Assembly: GCA_002304345.1 (NCBI GenBank)
Contig: NEUU01000011.1
Span: 62,001-126,000, forward strand
Source of the DNA: Verrucomicrobia bacterium Tous-C9LFEB
GTDB lineage: Bacteria; Verrucomicrobiota; Verrucomicrobiia; Methylacidiphilales; UBA1321
DNA length: 64,000 bases
Direction of reading: 5' to 3'
The notes beneath the pieces are model-generated. The model saw nothing but the letters and a program-made list of their open reading frames with translations, was not told where the DNA came from and searched no databases. A program made the translations under genes and the position numbers. Position 1 is the first letter of the stretch, and the number at the start of each line of letters is the position of its first letter. This document shows, piece by piece, positions 8,773-17,993 of this stretch.

Positions 8773-9414
8773 CTATTCCCCTCCCTTTTTGTCGAAGACC
8801 GTCTTGTCCGGCTTCAATTCGCGCGCGGGATGCGGACGATACAAATAAATCGCGAGCGGCCCAACGGTGAGCAGCACGATGACCAGCGAGACGTGAAAGA
8901 TCGAGACCAGCACCAGCGTGAGCACCACGAGGGAAATATCGAGCGCGTGTTCGAGCTGCTTGTGGCCGATCTGCAACGTGACCGCGAGCAGCAAGCCCAC
9001 CGAGGCCGCGCCGACGCCCTTGAGAACACTGATGATCGCCTGGTTGTGATGATTCGCCGCATACACCACGCCGAGAATCATGACCAACGCGGAACCGGGC
9101 AACGTCATTCCCAGAAACGCCACCACCGCGCCAATCGGTCCACGCAACCGGTCGCCCACGATGACGCTCATGTTCGTCGCGTTCAGGCCGGGCAACGCCT
9201 GCGAAATCTCCAGCGCCGCGAGAAATCCCTCGTCATCCAGCCAGCCTTTTTTCGTAACGAGTCCGTTCCTCAAATACGCCACGACACCGCCGCCGAAGCT
9301 GGTCCCGCCGATGACGAGGAACGTCCAGAAAATTTCCCACAACGGCACGCGCACCGGGGCCGCGACGGTGGCCGTCACCGTTTCGTTTGTCTCGCCAGAA
9401 GGGAGATCACTCAT
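8773..9414 (-). CDS. chrA: Chromate transporter family protein, first half (short-chain ChrA)
   Basis: A 213-residue protein starting at MSDLPSGETNETV. The reading frame is open further upstream, but that part only overlaps the neighbouring gene. The ChrA domain starts at about residue 22 with WEIFWTFLVIGGTSFGGG, the family's N-terminal FGGG motif, followed by LEISQALPGLNATNMSV, the equivalent of the QL-PGP loop. There are about six hydrophobic segments. Its ATG overlaps the end of the CYTH-like gene by 8 bases and it runs directly into the second ChrA half, so the three genes are translationally linked. It probably forms a heterodimer with its neighbour. Confidence 0.87.
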   Translation of the reverse strand: MSDLPSGETNETVTATVAAPVRVPLWEIFWTFLVIGGTSFGGGVVAYLRNGLVTKKGWLDDEGFLAALEISQALPGLNATNMSVIVGDRLRGPIGAVVAFLGMTLPGSALVMILGVVYAANHHNQAIISVLKGVGAASVGLLLAVTLQIGHKQLEHALDISLVVLTLVLVSIFHVSLVIVLLTVGPLAIYLYRPHPARELKPDKTVFDKKGGE

Positions 9415-10288
9415 GCTGACCTGCGGGCTTGCCACCGAGGCCGTACACCATGGCCGTCTTCGTCGCACCGAGATGCACCCACTCGGGCGCTTCGGCCTGC
9501 ACCGCGCAGTAAAACTTTTCGGAAAGCTTCTTCGCCGCGTGGTGCAGTTCTTCCTTGCGGTGGAACTTCGCCTGAAAAGCGAACTCTCCCACCAGCGACG
9601 TCTCCGTCGCGCGATTACGCCAGATGGAAATCGTCGCCTTCGCCGCGAGACCGTGGCCGAAATGAAATTCACCCACATCGACCTGCACTTCCTCGACGGC
9701 CACGCGATTCACCAACTCGATTCTCGTCTTGGGCGTCACGTCGATTTTCTTCATCACCGGAAAGACCCGCGTGATATCCTCCAGCCCCTGGTCGAGCACG
9801 ATGTTCGGCGAGACCAGTTCGCAATTGTGGGAGTACAGACTGCGCATCAGGCCCAGCTCCGTCTTCACCGGCAGCAACTCTTCCTTGAACTTGATTTTGT
9901 GTTCGCCCTCGAGGTGCGGGTGAATGTCCGTCTCTGCCGCGATGGTCTCGCTCGGGTGCCGGAATTTCACGGTCAACTCGTGATCCGTCTCCGGCCAACC
10001 GTCCTTGTAGAAGGTCCGCTTGCGCAGGATAAAGGCGTTCTTGTAGAGATCGTAATTCGTCGTGTCGTAAAACAGCACCTCGCGGATCTTGTGATTGAAC
10101 CCGTCGGGATGGGTGACCACGCCCACATCGAGTTTCTTGCCGATGTGGTGAATCAGCTTCCAGTAATGCTCGAAACCCTCGGGCCGGACGAAGTGCTCCG
10201 GCTTGAGCAAAATTTTGTACTCACGATAATGAACGTGGTCCAACGGATGGCCGTCCGAGTAAGCCGTCTTGTGCGCGGTCTCAGTCAT
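9407..10288 (-). CDS. CYTH-like (triphosphate tunnel) domain protein
   Basis: A 293-residue cytosolic protein. Near the N-terminus YREYKILL resembles the alternating-charge strand that opens CYTH domains (ExExK). The segment VLFYDTTNYDLYKNAFILRK is the family's YYDT-L-x-LR core, and HELTVKFR follows as the next basic strand. Later strands carry paired acidic and basic residues (EGEHKIKFKEE, TRIELVNRVAVEEVQVDVGE), as expected for an eight-strand tunnel binding triphosphate and metal. Enzymes of this group hydrolyse triphosphates or make cyclic AMP; the substrate here cannot be told. It is the first gene after a good promoter at 10342-10371 and is coupled to the chrA pair. The family call is moderate because it is from motif layout only. 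Confidence 0.5.
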   Translation of the reverse strand: MTETAHKTAYSDGHPLDHVHYREYKILLKPEHFVRPEGFEHYWKLIHHIGKKLDVGVVTHPDGFNHKIREVLFYDTTNYDLYKNAFILRKRTFYKDGWPETDHELTVKFRHPSETIAAETDIHPHLEGEHKIKFKEELLPVKTELGLMRSLYSHNCELVSPNIVLDQGLEDITRVFPVMKKIDVTPKTRIELVNRVAVEEVQVDVGEFHFGHGLAAKATISIWRNRATETSLVGEFAFQAKFHRKEELHHAAKKLSEKFYCAVQAEAPEWVHLGATKTAMVYGLGGKPAGQHE

Positions 10289-10302
10289 AGTGATCCGAAT
10301 CG

Positions 10303-10326
10303 GCTCAAGCCGGGTTGGGCTTGAGC
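10303..10326 (-). other. Hairpin in the 5' leader of the CYTH-chrA transcript
   Basis: GCTCAAGCC and GGCTTGAGC form a 9-base-pair perfect stem with a short loop between the promoter at 10342-10371 and the CYTH start at 10288. It has no U-tract, so it is not an ordinary terminator. It could slow decay or control translation of the leader. Confidence 0.5.
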
Positions 10327-10341
10327 ACTCTCTCCGGGCGG

Positions 10342-10371
10342 ATCATAAGCAGGAGACTCCGGCGCTGTCAA
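10342..10371 (-). promoter_or_regulatory. Sigma-70-type promoter for the CYTH-chrA-chrA operon
   Basis: On the reverse strand a perfect TTGACA (10371-10366) and TATGAT (10347-10342) are separated by 18 bases. The -35 box overlaps the last codons and stop of cstA (which ends at 10368), so the downstream genes can be transcribed separately from cstA. Confidence 0.6.
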
Positions 10372-12473
10372 TCGAACGGCATGTCCCGCACGTGCATGCC
10401 CGACCCGGCGATCGGATCGTGCTCCACCGCCGAGTGCGAAACGTAATGTCCCTCGTGCAGCGTCATGTGGTGCTTCAACACCAGCCACTGGTACCAGCGA
10501 TGGGCGCAGATCGCCACAATGGCCACGACCAGCACGAGGAAAACCGCCGTCACCGCCGTATTGATGTAATTATTGACCTGCAGATGTTCCCAGTCAGCCA
10601 ATTGCTTCGGCGTGCCGCCAGCCGCGATCTTGGCCCCGTAATCCCGCGCTGCCGCCAGGAAACCCAGTCGCGCTTCGGGACTGAAGATTTTGATGTAGCC
10701 CGCCGACATGGTGACGATGAACAGCCAGACGAGAGGCACAAACGTCACCCAGAAATAGCGCGCCTTGCCCATCTTGATCAGTAACGATGTGCCGAAAGCA
10801 AAGGCAATCACCGCGAGCAATTGATTCGCGATGCCGAAGATCGGCCAGAGACTGTTGATCCCCCCCAGCGGATCAACCACGCCGAAGTAGAGGAACCAGC
10901 CCCACGCCGCGACAAATAGCACACTCGACACCCAGCTCGAATACCACGGTCCATGATGCCCCAGCTTGGGCGTGATATGACCCAGCAAATCCTGCACAAG
11001 AAACCGCCCCACGCGCGTTCCGGCATCGATGGTGGTCAGAATGAAAAGCGCCTCGAACATGATGGCGAAGTGATACCACAGCGCCATGAATTCCCCCTTA
11101 CCCGCCACCTTCGCGAACATCTGCGCCATGCCCACTGCAAAGGTCGGCCCACCGCCCACGCGGCCAATCATCGTGTGTTCGCCGAGATCGCTCGCGAGAT
11201 CCTTCATCTGCTGCTCGGTCACCGGAAATCCCGCCGCCGTCACCGTCTGCACGACCTGCGCCGCCTCGCCCTTCATGTTGATCGCGAAATATTCGCCCGG
11301 CTGCATGCCGCACGCCGCGATGAGAGCCATCATGGCCACCAACATCTCTACGATCATCGCGCCGTAACCGATCGTCCGCACGCAAGATTCACTCGTGATC
11401 ATTTTCGGCGTCGTTCCGGAAGCGATCAGACTGTGAAATCCCGAGATCGCCCCGCAGGCAATCGTGATGAAACAAAACGGAAAGACCGGACCCGCGACGA
11501 CCAGCCCCGTGCCGTCGATGAACTTGGTGAGGGCCGGCATTTGCATCGCGGGAGCAATCACGACGATTGCCACCGCCAGCACCAGCACCGTGCCGATTTT
11601 CATGAAGGTGCTCAGGTAATCCCGCGGCGCCAACAGCAGCCACACCGGCAACACCGAGGCGGCGAGTCCATAAATAATAATCGCCCACGCCAGAGTCGTC
11701 CCGTTGAGATTCAGCAACGATTCCGCCATCGGGAACCGCGCGTGATACTGTCCCAGCCAGACACTGGCGAGCAACGCGATCACGCCGAACAACGTCACCC
11801 AACCGATCCGATTCGGACACACGAATCGCAGCGACGAACCCATCACCATCGCGATTGGCACCGTGGCCGCAATCGTGAACACGCCCCACGGACTTTCCGC
11901 CAGCGCCTTCACCACCACCAGCCCGAGCACCGCAATGATGATCACCAGAATCGAGACCATGCTGATCAGCGTGATAAATCCCGCGAGTGGTCCGATCTCC
12001 TCCTTCATCATCTGGCCGAGCGATTTTCCATTGCGCCGCATCGAGGCGAAAAGAATCACCGCATCATGCACCGCCCCGCCGAGCGTCGCGCCGACGAGAA
12101 TCCACAGCGCTCCCGGCAGATAACCAAACTGCGCGGCCAGCACCGGACCCACCAGAGGCCCCGGCCCCGCAATCGCCGCGAAGTGATGCCCGAAAACAAT
12201 CCACGAATTCGTCTTCACGTAATCCTTGCCGTCCTCATGCACGCAGGCGGGCGTGGCGCGCTGCTCGTCGAGCACGAGCACTTTCGTGATCAGCCATTTG
12301 CTGTAAAACCGGTAGCTGATCGCAAAGACACAGACCGACGCCACCACCAGCCACAACGCATTCACCGGTTCCCCGCGTGACAGCGCCACCACCGCGAGAC
12401 ACCCCGCGCCGAGCAGGCTGATGAAGGTCCAGAGAAGAATGGAGAACAGGCGCGACTTGGCTGAAGTACTCAT
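10368..12473 (-). CDS. cstA: CstA-family carbon starvation protein / pyruvate-type transporter
   Basis: A 701-residue polytopic inner-membrane protein starting at MSTSAKSRLFSILLWTFISL. The same reading frame is open far upstream, but that part is antisense to the helicase. The CstA hallmark VFGHHFAAIAGPGPLVGPVL is at about residues 92-111, followed by VHDAVILFASMRRNGKSLG. Around 16 hydrophobic segments cover the rest, and the length equals the usual size. The family takes up peptides or pyruvate when preferred carbon runs out. It is divergent from the helicase at 12678. Downstream on the same strand are the CYTH-like and chrA genes, which have their own promoter inside the cstA tail. Confidence 0.93.
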   Translation of the reverse strand: MSTSAKSRLFSILLWTFISLLGAGCLAVVALSRGEPVNALWLVVASVCVFAISYRFYSKWLITKVLVLDEQRATPACVHEDGKDYVKTNSWIVFGHHFAAIAGPGPLVGPVLAAQFGYLPGALWILVGATLGGAVHDAVILFASMRRNGKSLGQMMKEEIGPLAGFITLISMVSILVIIIAVLGLVVVKALAESPWGVFTIAATVPIAMVMGSSLRFVCPNRIGWVTLFGVIALLASVWLGQYHARFPMAESLLNLNGTTLAWAIIIYGLAASVLPVWLLLAPRDYLSTFMKIGTVLVLAVAIVVIAPAMQMPALTKFIDGTGLVVAGPVFPFCFITIACGAISGFHSLIASGTTPKMITSESCVRTIGYGAMIVEMLVAMMALIAACGMQPGEYFAINMKGEAAQVVQTVTAAGFPVTEQQMKDLASDLGEHTMIGRVGGGPTFAVGMAQMFAKVAGKGEFMALWYHFAIMFEALFILTTIDAGTRVGRFLVQDLLGHITPKLGHHGPWYSSWVSSVLFVAAWGWFLYFGVVDPLGGINSLWPIFGIANQLLAVIAFAFGTSLLIKMGKARYFWVTFVPLVWLFIVTMSAGYIKIFSPEARLGFLAAARDYGAKIAAGGTPKQLADWEHLQVNNYINTAVTAVFLVLVVAIVAICAHRWYQWLVLKHHMTLHEGHYVSHSAVEHDPIAGSGMHVRDMPFD

Positions 12474-12677
12474 AAAGTGGGAAGAGGTCACAGGCTGACA
12501 CCGGAACCGCGAGGAATCAATTCGCAAGTAAGCTTGCAGGGCAAAAATAGTGAATCTTTTTGTTGCAACGATGTACTGAATTTTTCCTCCGATTTTGTCT
12601 TGCCCAACGAGCTTCCGGACGGTTGTCTGTCGTGCCCGAAAAGCAGTCGATTTCTCACCTTTCTCCGTTTCCACCCC

Positions 12678-14549
12678 ATGCATTTGAACCCCGCCCAAGC
12701 CCGTGTCGTCGCCGCCCGCGAAAAACGTCTCCTCGTCCTCGCAGGAGCCGGCACCGGCAAGACCGCCACGAGCGTCCACTGGGTGGCCGACCTGATCCGC
12801 AACGGCACGCCCCGCAGCGCGATCCTGATGATCACCTTCACCCGCAAGGCCGCCTCGGAAATGGCCCACCGCGTCGAGCGATTGATCTCCAATGTCCCGA
12901 AGCGCGGCGCCCACGACACGCTCACCGTCGGCACCTATCACGCCGTCGCGAGCATCCTGTTGCGCCAATCGGCCGAAGGCTTCGGACTGCTCAATGGCCG
13001 CTTCACCACCATTGACGAATCGGAAGCGCAATCGATCTGGAAGTCCGCCCTGAAGCAATGCAGCGTCGATTCCAAGTCGCCGCTCTTCTCCCCCGGCAAA
13101 CTTCACTCCAATTACTCCCTCGTCCGCAACACCTGCGCCGATCTCGAAGCGCGGCTCGCCGATTCCTTTGGCGGCAATTACATGGATCAAGCCGTGCGCG
13201 TGGTCCGCAACTACGAGGAACTCAAACGCGCCGCCAACGTCGTCGACTACGACGATCTGCTCGTCCTCTGGGCGCAACGCATGGGCCGTGATCCCGAGTA
13301 CGCCGCCAAGTTGCGCGCCCGCTGGCCCTACGTCCTCGTCGACGAGATGCAGGACAACAACCAGCTCAACCAGCTCATTCTCGACGGACTCAACCCCGAG
13401 CATCTCCTCGTCGTCGGCGACGCGAATCAATCGATCTACGGTTTCCGCGGCTCCGATGTGAGCCTCATCGTCGACTTCCCGCGCAAGCATCAGGGCGCGC
13501 AAATCCTCCGCCTCGAGGACAACTACCGCAGCGGTCAGGCCATCCTCGACCTCGCCAACGATATCGTCTCGAAGGAAGAAGCGGCCCTCACGCTCCGCAG
13601 CGCCAAAGGGTCCGAGGCCGTCCTCGATTACCGCATGTACCTCACCCCGCAGGACGAAGCCAACGGCCTCGTTGCGTGGGTCAAGGAAGGCGTTCTCGGC
13701 GGAAAAAAACCGAAAGAATACGCCGTGCTGGCCCGCTCCTCGCGTTTCCTCACCATTCTCGAAATCGCGCTGAATTACCATCAGGTGCCGTACAAAAAGT
13801 ACGGTGGGCAGACACTCGCCGATTCCGCCGAGGTGAAAGATTTCATCAGCTTCCTGCGCGTCGTCCACAATCCGCACGACCGCATCGCCATGCTGCGCGC
13901 GCTCACGCAATTCCCCGGCATCGGCGAAGGCACCGCCGCCAAGGCGATCATGGCGCATCAGGATGGCCTCTTCGATGAAGGTGTCTGGCCCGGTGCCGCC
14001 GCCGATCTGCCCGTCTGGTTGCAGGAAATCCGCAAAGCTCCGAACCTCGGTCAAATGGGACTCATGCTGCAGGAACGCATTCGCCCCCTCATCCTCGCCA
14101 ATTACGCGAAGGAAGCCGAGGAACGGCTTGGCACGATCAACGCGCTCGTGAACTCGATGGAAAAAATGGATGGCGACCTCGTCACCTTCCTCGACGGTTT
14201 CGCCATCGACCGCAAGACCGACGAGTTCCACCCCGACAACGCCATCACCGTTTCGACCATTCATTCCGCCAAAGGCCTCGAATGGGACAACGTCTGGCTC
14301 ATCGGCGCAGGCTCCACACAAATGCCGCATCCGCGCGCACAGTTCGAGAAGGATCTCTCCGAAGAGCGCCGCCTGCTCTACGTCGCCGTCACGCGCGCCC
14401 GCTCGCACCTCGTCATTTCGTTTCCCTCGGAGAACGAACGCCGTCAGGGCCAGACCGCCTGCCGTATGCTACCGAACAATGCGCCCTGGAAGTATTGCAA
14501 AGCCGAAAGCGGCATCGTCCGTTCCCCGATGATGATGGGTCGCCGCTAG
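12678..14549 (+). CDS. UvrD/Rep-type superfamily 1 ATP-dependent DNA helicase
   Basis: A 623-residue helicase starting at MHLNPAQARVVAAREKRLLV. Walker A is GAGTGKT at residues 23-29. Walker B reads VDEMQDNNQ where most UvrD proteins have DEFQDTN. Motif III is VVGDANQSIYGFRGSD, motif IV is LEDNYRSGQAIL, motif V is VSTIHSAKGLEWDNVW and motif VI is RLLYVAVTRARSHL. All SF1A motifs are therefore present in order, so the enzyme should be active as a 3'-5' translocase. It is slightly shorter than UvrD and lacks a long C-terminal tail. It is probably used in repair or replication restart and is divergent from cstA. An in-frame extension back to 12477 lacks family features and was not used. Confidence 0.93.
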   Translation: MHLNPAQARVVAAREKRLLVLAGAGTGKTATSVHWVADLIRNGTPRSAILMITFTRKAASEMAHRVERLISNVPKRGAHDTLTVGTYHAVASILLRQSAEGFGLLNGRFTTIDESEAQSIWKSALKQCSVDSKSPLFSPGKLHSNYSLVRNTCADLEARLADSFGGNYMDQAVRVVRNYEELKRAANVVDYDDLLVLWAQRMGRDPEYAAKLRARWPYVLVDEMQDNNQLNQLILDGLNPEHLLVVGDANQSIYGFRGSDVSLIVDFPRKHQGAQILRLEDNYRSGQAILDLANDIVSKEEAALTLRSAKGSEAVLDYRMYLTPQDEANGLVAWVKEGVLGGKKPKEYAVLARSSRFLTILEIALNYHQVPYKKYGGQTLADSAEVKDFISFLRVVHNPHDRIAMLRALTQFPGIGEGTAAKAIMAHQDGLFDEGVWPGAAADLPVWLQEIRKAPNLGQMGLMLQERIRPLILANYAKEAEERLGTINALVNSMEKMDGDLVTFLDGFAIDRKTDEFHPDNAITVSTIHSAKGLEWDNVWLIGAGSTQMPHPRAQFEKDLSEERRLLYVAVTRARSHLVISFPSENERRQGQTACRMLPNNAPWKYCKAESGIVRSPMMMGRR

Positions 14550-15015
14550 GTCGTGACGTCATGAGATGCTCGTCGGAAAAAGGATGTGATCGAGGCGCTA
14601 TCGAGCCAATTGCCTTTAAAACCGTCCCTTCCACCCGATCCTTCGCTCTGCTCAGGATGACCAGCGTGACGCTGGACCCAATATTGTTGCCGAGAGAACG
14701 TCCAGAGACCGCGATAGCGTAGTAGATGCAACGTCACGTTGCCCAGCGTGACGCTGGACCCGCTTGCTGATTGGCTGCGCCAATTGCGAAAGACATTCGC
14801 TTTCACACTCTGTCATCCTGAGCAGAGCGAAGGATCGGGTGGAAGGGGGGCTGTTATTAGTTTGCCCTGCAAACGCTTCGTTTCTCATAGTGACATGACC
14901 GCGTACTGCACCCGGCATTTTCTGCCGATCTAATACTTCTAAGTACTTATTACAACAATTGCTAACGTCAGTTTTACCGTGACTTTAGGTTAAAATCTGC
15001 GACACTCCCCCGCAG
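14550..15015. repeat. Repeat-filled intergenic region with a perfect 31-base inverted repeat (family H) and family B palindromes
   Basis: The 466-base space between the helicase and the VWA gene contains no convincing gene. At 14631-14661 and 14814-14844 lie two perfect 31-base inverted copies of a sequence centred on CTTCGCTCTGCTCAGGATGA. Between them are two copies of the family B palindrome CCAGCGTGACGCTGGACCC (14661-14679 and 14745-14763). The first abuts the left arm with no gap. Such paired arms could fold into a long hairpin in RNA. The last 70 bases before the GTG at 15016 are AT-rich and may hold a promoter. Confidence 0.7.
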
Positions 15016-15909
15016 GTGAATCGACGTCTCCTTTGGCTCATTCTCGCCGTGTCTGCCACCGTTCATGCGGGCGGCTTCCTGCTTCTCCGTTCGGTCCCGA
15101 TGGGCACGACTGCGGCCACCCCCTCGCGTACCGATTCCGCCCACACCGCGCCCGCCCCCTTTATTTTGAATGCGGACGGATTCCAAGTGACCACCGCCAC
15201 CGCCACCGCGCCGTCCGCTCCCGAACCCTCCCCCACGCTTTCGACTCGCGATAATGCGCCGTCGTCCGTCCCGGCGATTGCCACCGTGAACAATAACGAG
15301 TCCTCCCTGAAAGACCGCCTGACTTCCCTGCACACGGCCACGGCCAACGCCACCCAGCCCGTCGACATGATTGCCGCCCGCCGCACGGTGGTCTTTCTCC
15401 TCGATAAATCGGGCAGCATGTATGAAGCCGTCGGCGGGGTGCGCCGGGTCGATCTCGCCACACAGGAACTGCGCAGGCTGATCGCGCAACTCGACAGCCG
15501 CACCAAGTTCAACATCGTGCTCTACGCCGAAAAAGTGATCTCCTTCCGCAGCGAAGCCATCCCCGCCACGCCGGAATCCAAAATGATGGCGATCCGCTTC
15601 CTGCAATCCGATACCGCCTGCGGCGGCAGCACCGACTTTCCCGCCGGGTATCAACTCGCCCTCGCGCAAAAAGCCGACACGGTCCTCCTGCTGACCGATG
15701 GAGAATTCAACGCGCAGGACCAAATGCTGCTCTCGCTCGCGCGCAATCTGCGGCAGAAGTACAACTCCCAGTCCCAGCTCAATGCGCTCGGATTTTTCGT
15801 CCGGCCCGATACGAATGCCGGCAAAGTGCTCGCGAAACTCTGCGCCGACAGTCACGGCGAGTTGCAATTCTGGAAGCTCAATAACAACCGCTACGCCGCT
15901 CTTTGGTGA
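15016..15909 (+). CDS. Exported or membrane-anchored von Willebrand factor type A domain protein
   Basis: A 297-residue protein starting at a GTG (15016). The N-terminus MNRRLLWLILAVSATVHAGG is a signal peptide or anchor. A Thr/Ala/Pro-rich linker covers residues about 35-115. The VWA domain follows, with the metal-ion-dependent adhesion motif DKSGSM (Asp130, Ser132, Ser134), a later conserved Thr in GGSTDF, and an Asp in LLLTDGEFN. All MIDAS positions appear intact. VWA domains bind protein partners through a bound divalent metal. Unlike many bacterial VWA genes it is not next to a MoxR ATPase, so its partner is unknown. It is single-gene, with a REPIN just downstream. Confidence 0.85.
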   Translation: MNRRLLWLILAVSATVHAGGFLLLRSVPMGTTAATPSRTDSAHTAPAPFILNADGFQVTTATATAPSAPEPSPTLSTRDNAPSSVPAIATVNNNESSLKDRLTSLHTATANATQPVDMIAARRTVVFLLDKSGSMYEAVGGVRRVDLATQELRRLIAQLDSRTKFNIVLYAEKVISFRSEAIPATPESKMMAIRFLQSDTACGGSTDFPAGYQLALAQKADTVLLLTDGEFNAQDQMLLSLARNLRQKYNSQSQLNALGFFVRPDTNAGKVLAKLCADSHGELQFWKLNNNRYAALW

Positions 15910-15947
15910 AACCGCTTCCGCCCAGCGCGTGTGGTCATGACCCCGAA

Positions 15948-16066
15948 CTGTAGGGCGGTTCGGTGAACCGCCGCTGGCACTGCAGGTGCCAAAGAGTAGG
16001 GAGTTTGCCTGGGGGTGGCCCGTGGCAGCTTCGCTGCCAGTTGGCGCTTCACCGAAGCGCCCTACA
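15948..16066. repeat. REPIN-like element, family R, copy 2
   Basis: Left end CTGTAGGGCGGTTCGGTGAA and right end CTTCACCGAAGCGCCCTACA are inverted REP units about 75 bases apart. The spacer contains two smaller hairpins, GGCACTGCAGGTGCC and GGCAGCTTCGCTGCC. It lies between the VWA gene and the convergent symporter. Confidence 0.8.
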
Positions 16067-16102
16067 ACGCAGAAATATCTACGCCTGACTCTTTAAGATT
16101 CT

Positions 16103-17698
16103 TTAAACCCGCGCCTTCTCCGTCTTCGAGGCAAAACACAACGCGATCGCCATCGTCGTGACAGCTCCAAAGAACACGCGCCACGGGAATGCAATGGTCG
16201 GCATCCAGTCCGGTTTCGCCAGCGTCTGATGCGTCGCCGCGAACCAGAGATCGTTCGGCAGACCGCTCAGAATCGCCACGACGATAAATCCGCCCGCCAT
16301 CGCGAAGAGATTTCCCGTATCGTTGCCGCGCGTTTTCGTGATCAGACCCACCAGGAAAATTCCGAGCAACGAACCGTACGTGTAACCGAAAATACCGAGC
16401 ACAATCGGGATGATGCGCGCATCCGGGTAAATCACCACCGCGCGGGCTGTCATCGCCCCGACCAGCACCAGCAACGCACTAAAGCCCACCGTGCTCCACC
16501 GCACCGCGCGGACATGCGCGCGCTCATCGGCACTCGATTTTCCAAAGTAGGGCATCCACCAGTCCTTCACAAACGACGTGGCCAGCGCATTGAGCGCGGT
16601 ACTCAGCGAACCCATCGCGGTCGAGAGGACGCCTGCGACCATCAGCCCGCGAAAACCGGGCGGCACCTGATGCACGATCCAGTACGCAAAAATATTCTTC
16701 CCCGGCAAATTCGGATCGGTGTGCGTCTGATAAAACACGTAGAGCAAAATGCCCACGGTCAACACCACCAGCACCACCGGGATATCGATCAACCCCGAGC
16801 AAATCACGGCCAACCGGCTGCGGTGATAATCCTTCGCGGTCAACATCCGCTGCACCATGTCCTGATCGGTGCCGTGCGTGGCCATGGTGATAAACGTCGA
16901 GCCGATCAGCGCGCTCCAGATCGTGTACGGCTCCTCCAGCACATAGCGGATCTGTTTCCAGATCGAACCCTCCGACACGCCGAAATTCCAAAACGCGAGA
17001 TCGCCCGGTGCTTGCAAATAAGACTGCGCGCCCGACCAGCCACCGGGAATGCTCCCCAGCAGCGACCACGCGGCGTATCCGAGCGCGCTGAACATCAACG
17101 TCGCTTGAATGAAGTCGGTCCAGACCACCGCCTTGATGCCGCCAATCGCCGTGTAAATCGTCGTCAGAAATGCCAGTGCCGACAACACGCCAATATAAAT
17201 CGCCACCTCCGTCGCGGCGTCCGGTTTGATGCCGGTGACGTACTCAATGCCAATGACCACAATCACCCCCGCGACATAGAGCCGCGTTCCGCTCGCCAGC
17301 ACGCGCGTCAGCAGAAAGATCACCGATGCCGCATTCTTTGTCGTGTTGCCGAAGCGGATGCGCAGGAAATCGTAGATCGAGACCACGCCGTACTCGTAGT
17401 ACGGCTTGATGAAAATATAGGCCACGATGGCGCGGGCCAGCACGGTGCCGATGGCGAGTTGCGCGTAGGTGAAATTGCGTTTGCTGAAGCCCTCTTCCGG
17501 TCCACCGAGAAAGGTCGCCGCGCTGATCTCCGCCGCGAGGATGGAAGCGGTCACCGCCCACCACGGCATCTCACGACCACCGAGCGAAAAATCCGCCAGC
17601 GTCCCCTGCTTGCGCGGCCACAGACCGATGGTGAGAATCACCGCGAAATAGCCGCCAATAGCGAGCGCGTCGTAAATCCATCCAGAGGGAAACATCAT
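16103..17698 (-). CDS. Sodium:solute symporter (SSS family)
   Basis: A 531-residue membrane transporter with about 13 hydrophobic segments, starting at MMFPSGWIYDALAIGGYFAV. The early LADFSLGGREMPWWAVTASI segment and the ATFLGGPEEGF segment match the conserved first helices of the SSS family (SGLT/PutP fold). TAIGGIKAVVWTDFIQ near residues 200-215 is the family's signature around helix 6. The substrate cannot be read from the sequence; sialic acid, sugar and solute/iodide types all share these motifs. It is transcribed alone toward the VWA gene. Upstream is a 600-base repeat-rich space. Confidence 0.88.
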   Translation of the reverse strand: MMFPSGWIYDALAIGGYFAVILTIGLWPRKQGTLADFSLGGREMPWWAVTASILAAEISAATFLGGPEEGFSKRNFTYAQLAIGTVLARAIVAYIFIKPYYEYGVVSIYDFLRIRFGNTTKNAASVIFLLTRVLASGTRLYVAGVIVVIGIEYVTGIKPDAATEVAIYIGVLSALAFLTTIYTAIGGIKAVVWTDFIQATLMFSALGYAAWSLLGSIPGGWSGAQSYLQAPGDLAFWNFGVSEGSIWKQIRYVLEEPYTIWSALIGSTFITMATHGTDQDMVQRMLTAKDYHRSRLAVICSGLIDIPVVLVVLTVGILLYVFYQTHTDPNLPGKNIFAYWIVHQVPPGFRGLMVAGVLSTAMGSLSTALNALATSFVKDWWMPYFGKSSADERAHVRAVRWSTVGFSALLVLVGAMTARAVVIYPDARIIPIVLGIFGYTYGSLLGIFLVGLITKTRGNDTGNLFAMAGGFIVVAILSGLPNDLWFAATHQTLAKPDWMPTIAFPWRVFFGAVTTMAIALCFASKTEKARV

Positions 17699-17993
17699 GG
17701 GTGAGGGAAAGTTTTTCGGTTATCGGTTTCAGGTCACAGCGTGTTGACCGAGCACAGTACCCGCGAACCGATCTTTCGACAAGACCGTGTGAGTAAGAGC
17801 TTATCCCTCAATAGGGAATGGCCGTGTTGTGAGCGTCTTCCCGTAGGGCCCTTCGGTGAAGCGCCGCGGCGCTCACCTTCCGATACCCCATCTACGCGCG
17901 ACCCAGGGAGGCGCGGTCAAAAATATCGCACACCTAACAAACGTAGCTCACCTAAGACAAACGTTCTCCCTCATTTCCTGCTAGAACAGAGGG
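17699..17993. other. Symporter upstream region with a degraded REP unit and the shared block before the mini-ORF
   Basis: The 17699-18299 space is about 600 bases. Its first part should contain the promoter of the reverse-strand symporter. At 17840-17875 there is a degraded family R unit (GTAGGGCCCTTCGGTGAAGCGCC). At 17923-17993 a block starting TCGCACAC and containing AGCTCACCTAAGACAAAC and GCTAGAAC closely matches the block at 57000-57070 that precedes the mini-ORF there. No longer gene is present. Confidence 0.5.

Noticed and set aside
12474..14408. Reverse-strand open frame that extends cstA upstream by about 640 codons
   Set aside because: It is antisense to the helicase, which has every SF1 motif; CstA is complete from 12473 and has the normal 701-residue size.
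14550..15015. Insertion sequence
   Set aside because: Inverted ends exist but there is no transposase frame and no target duplication that I could see.
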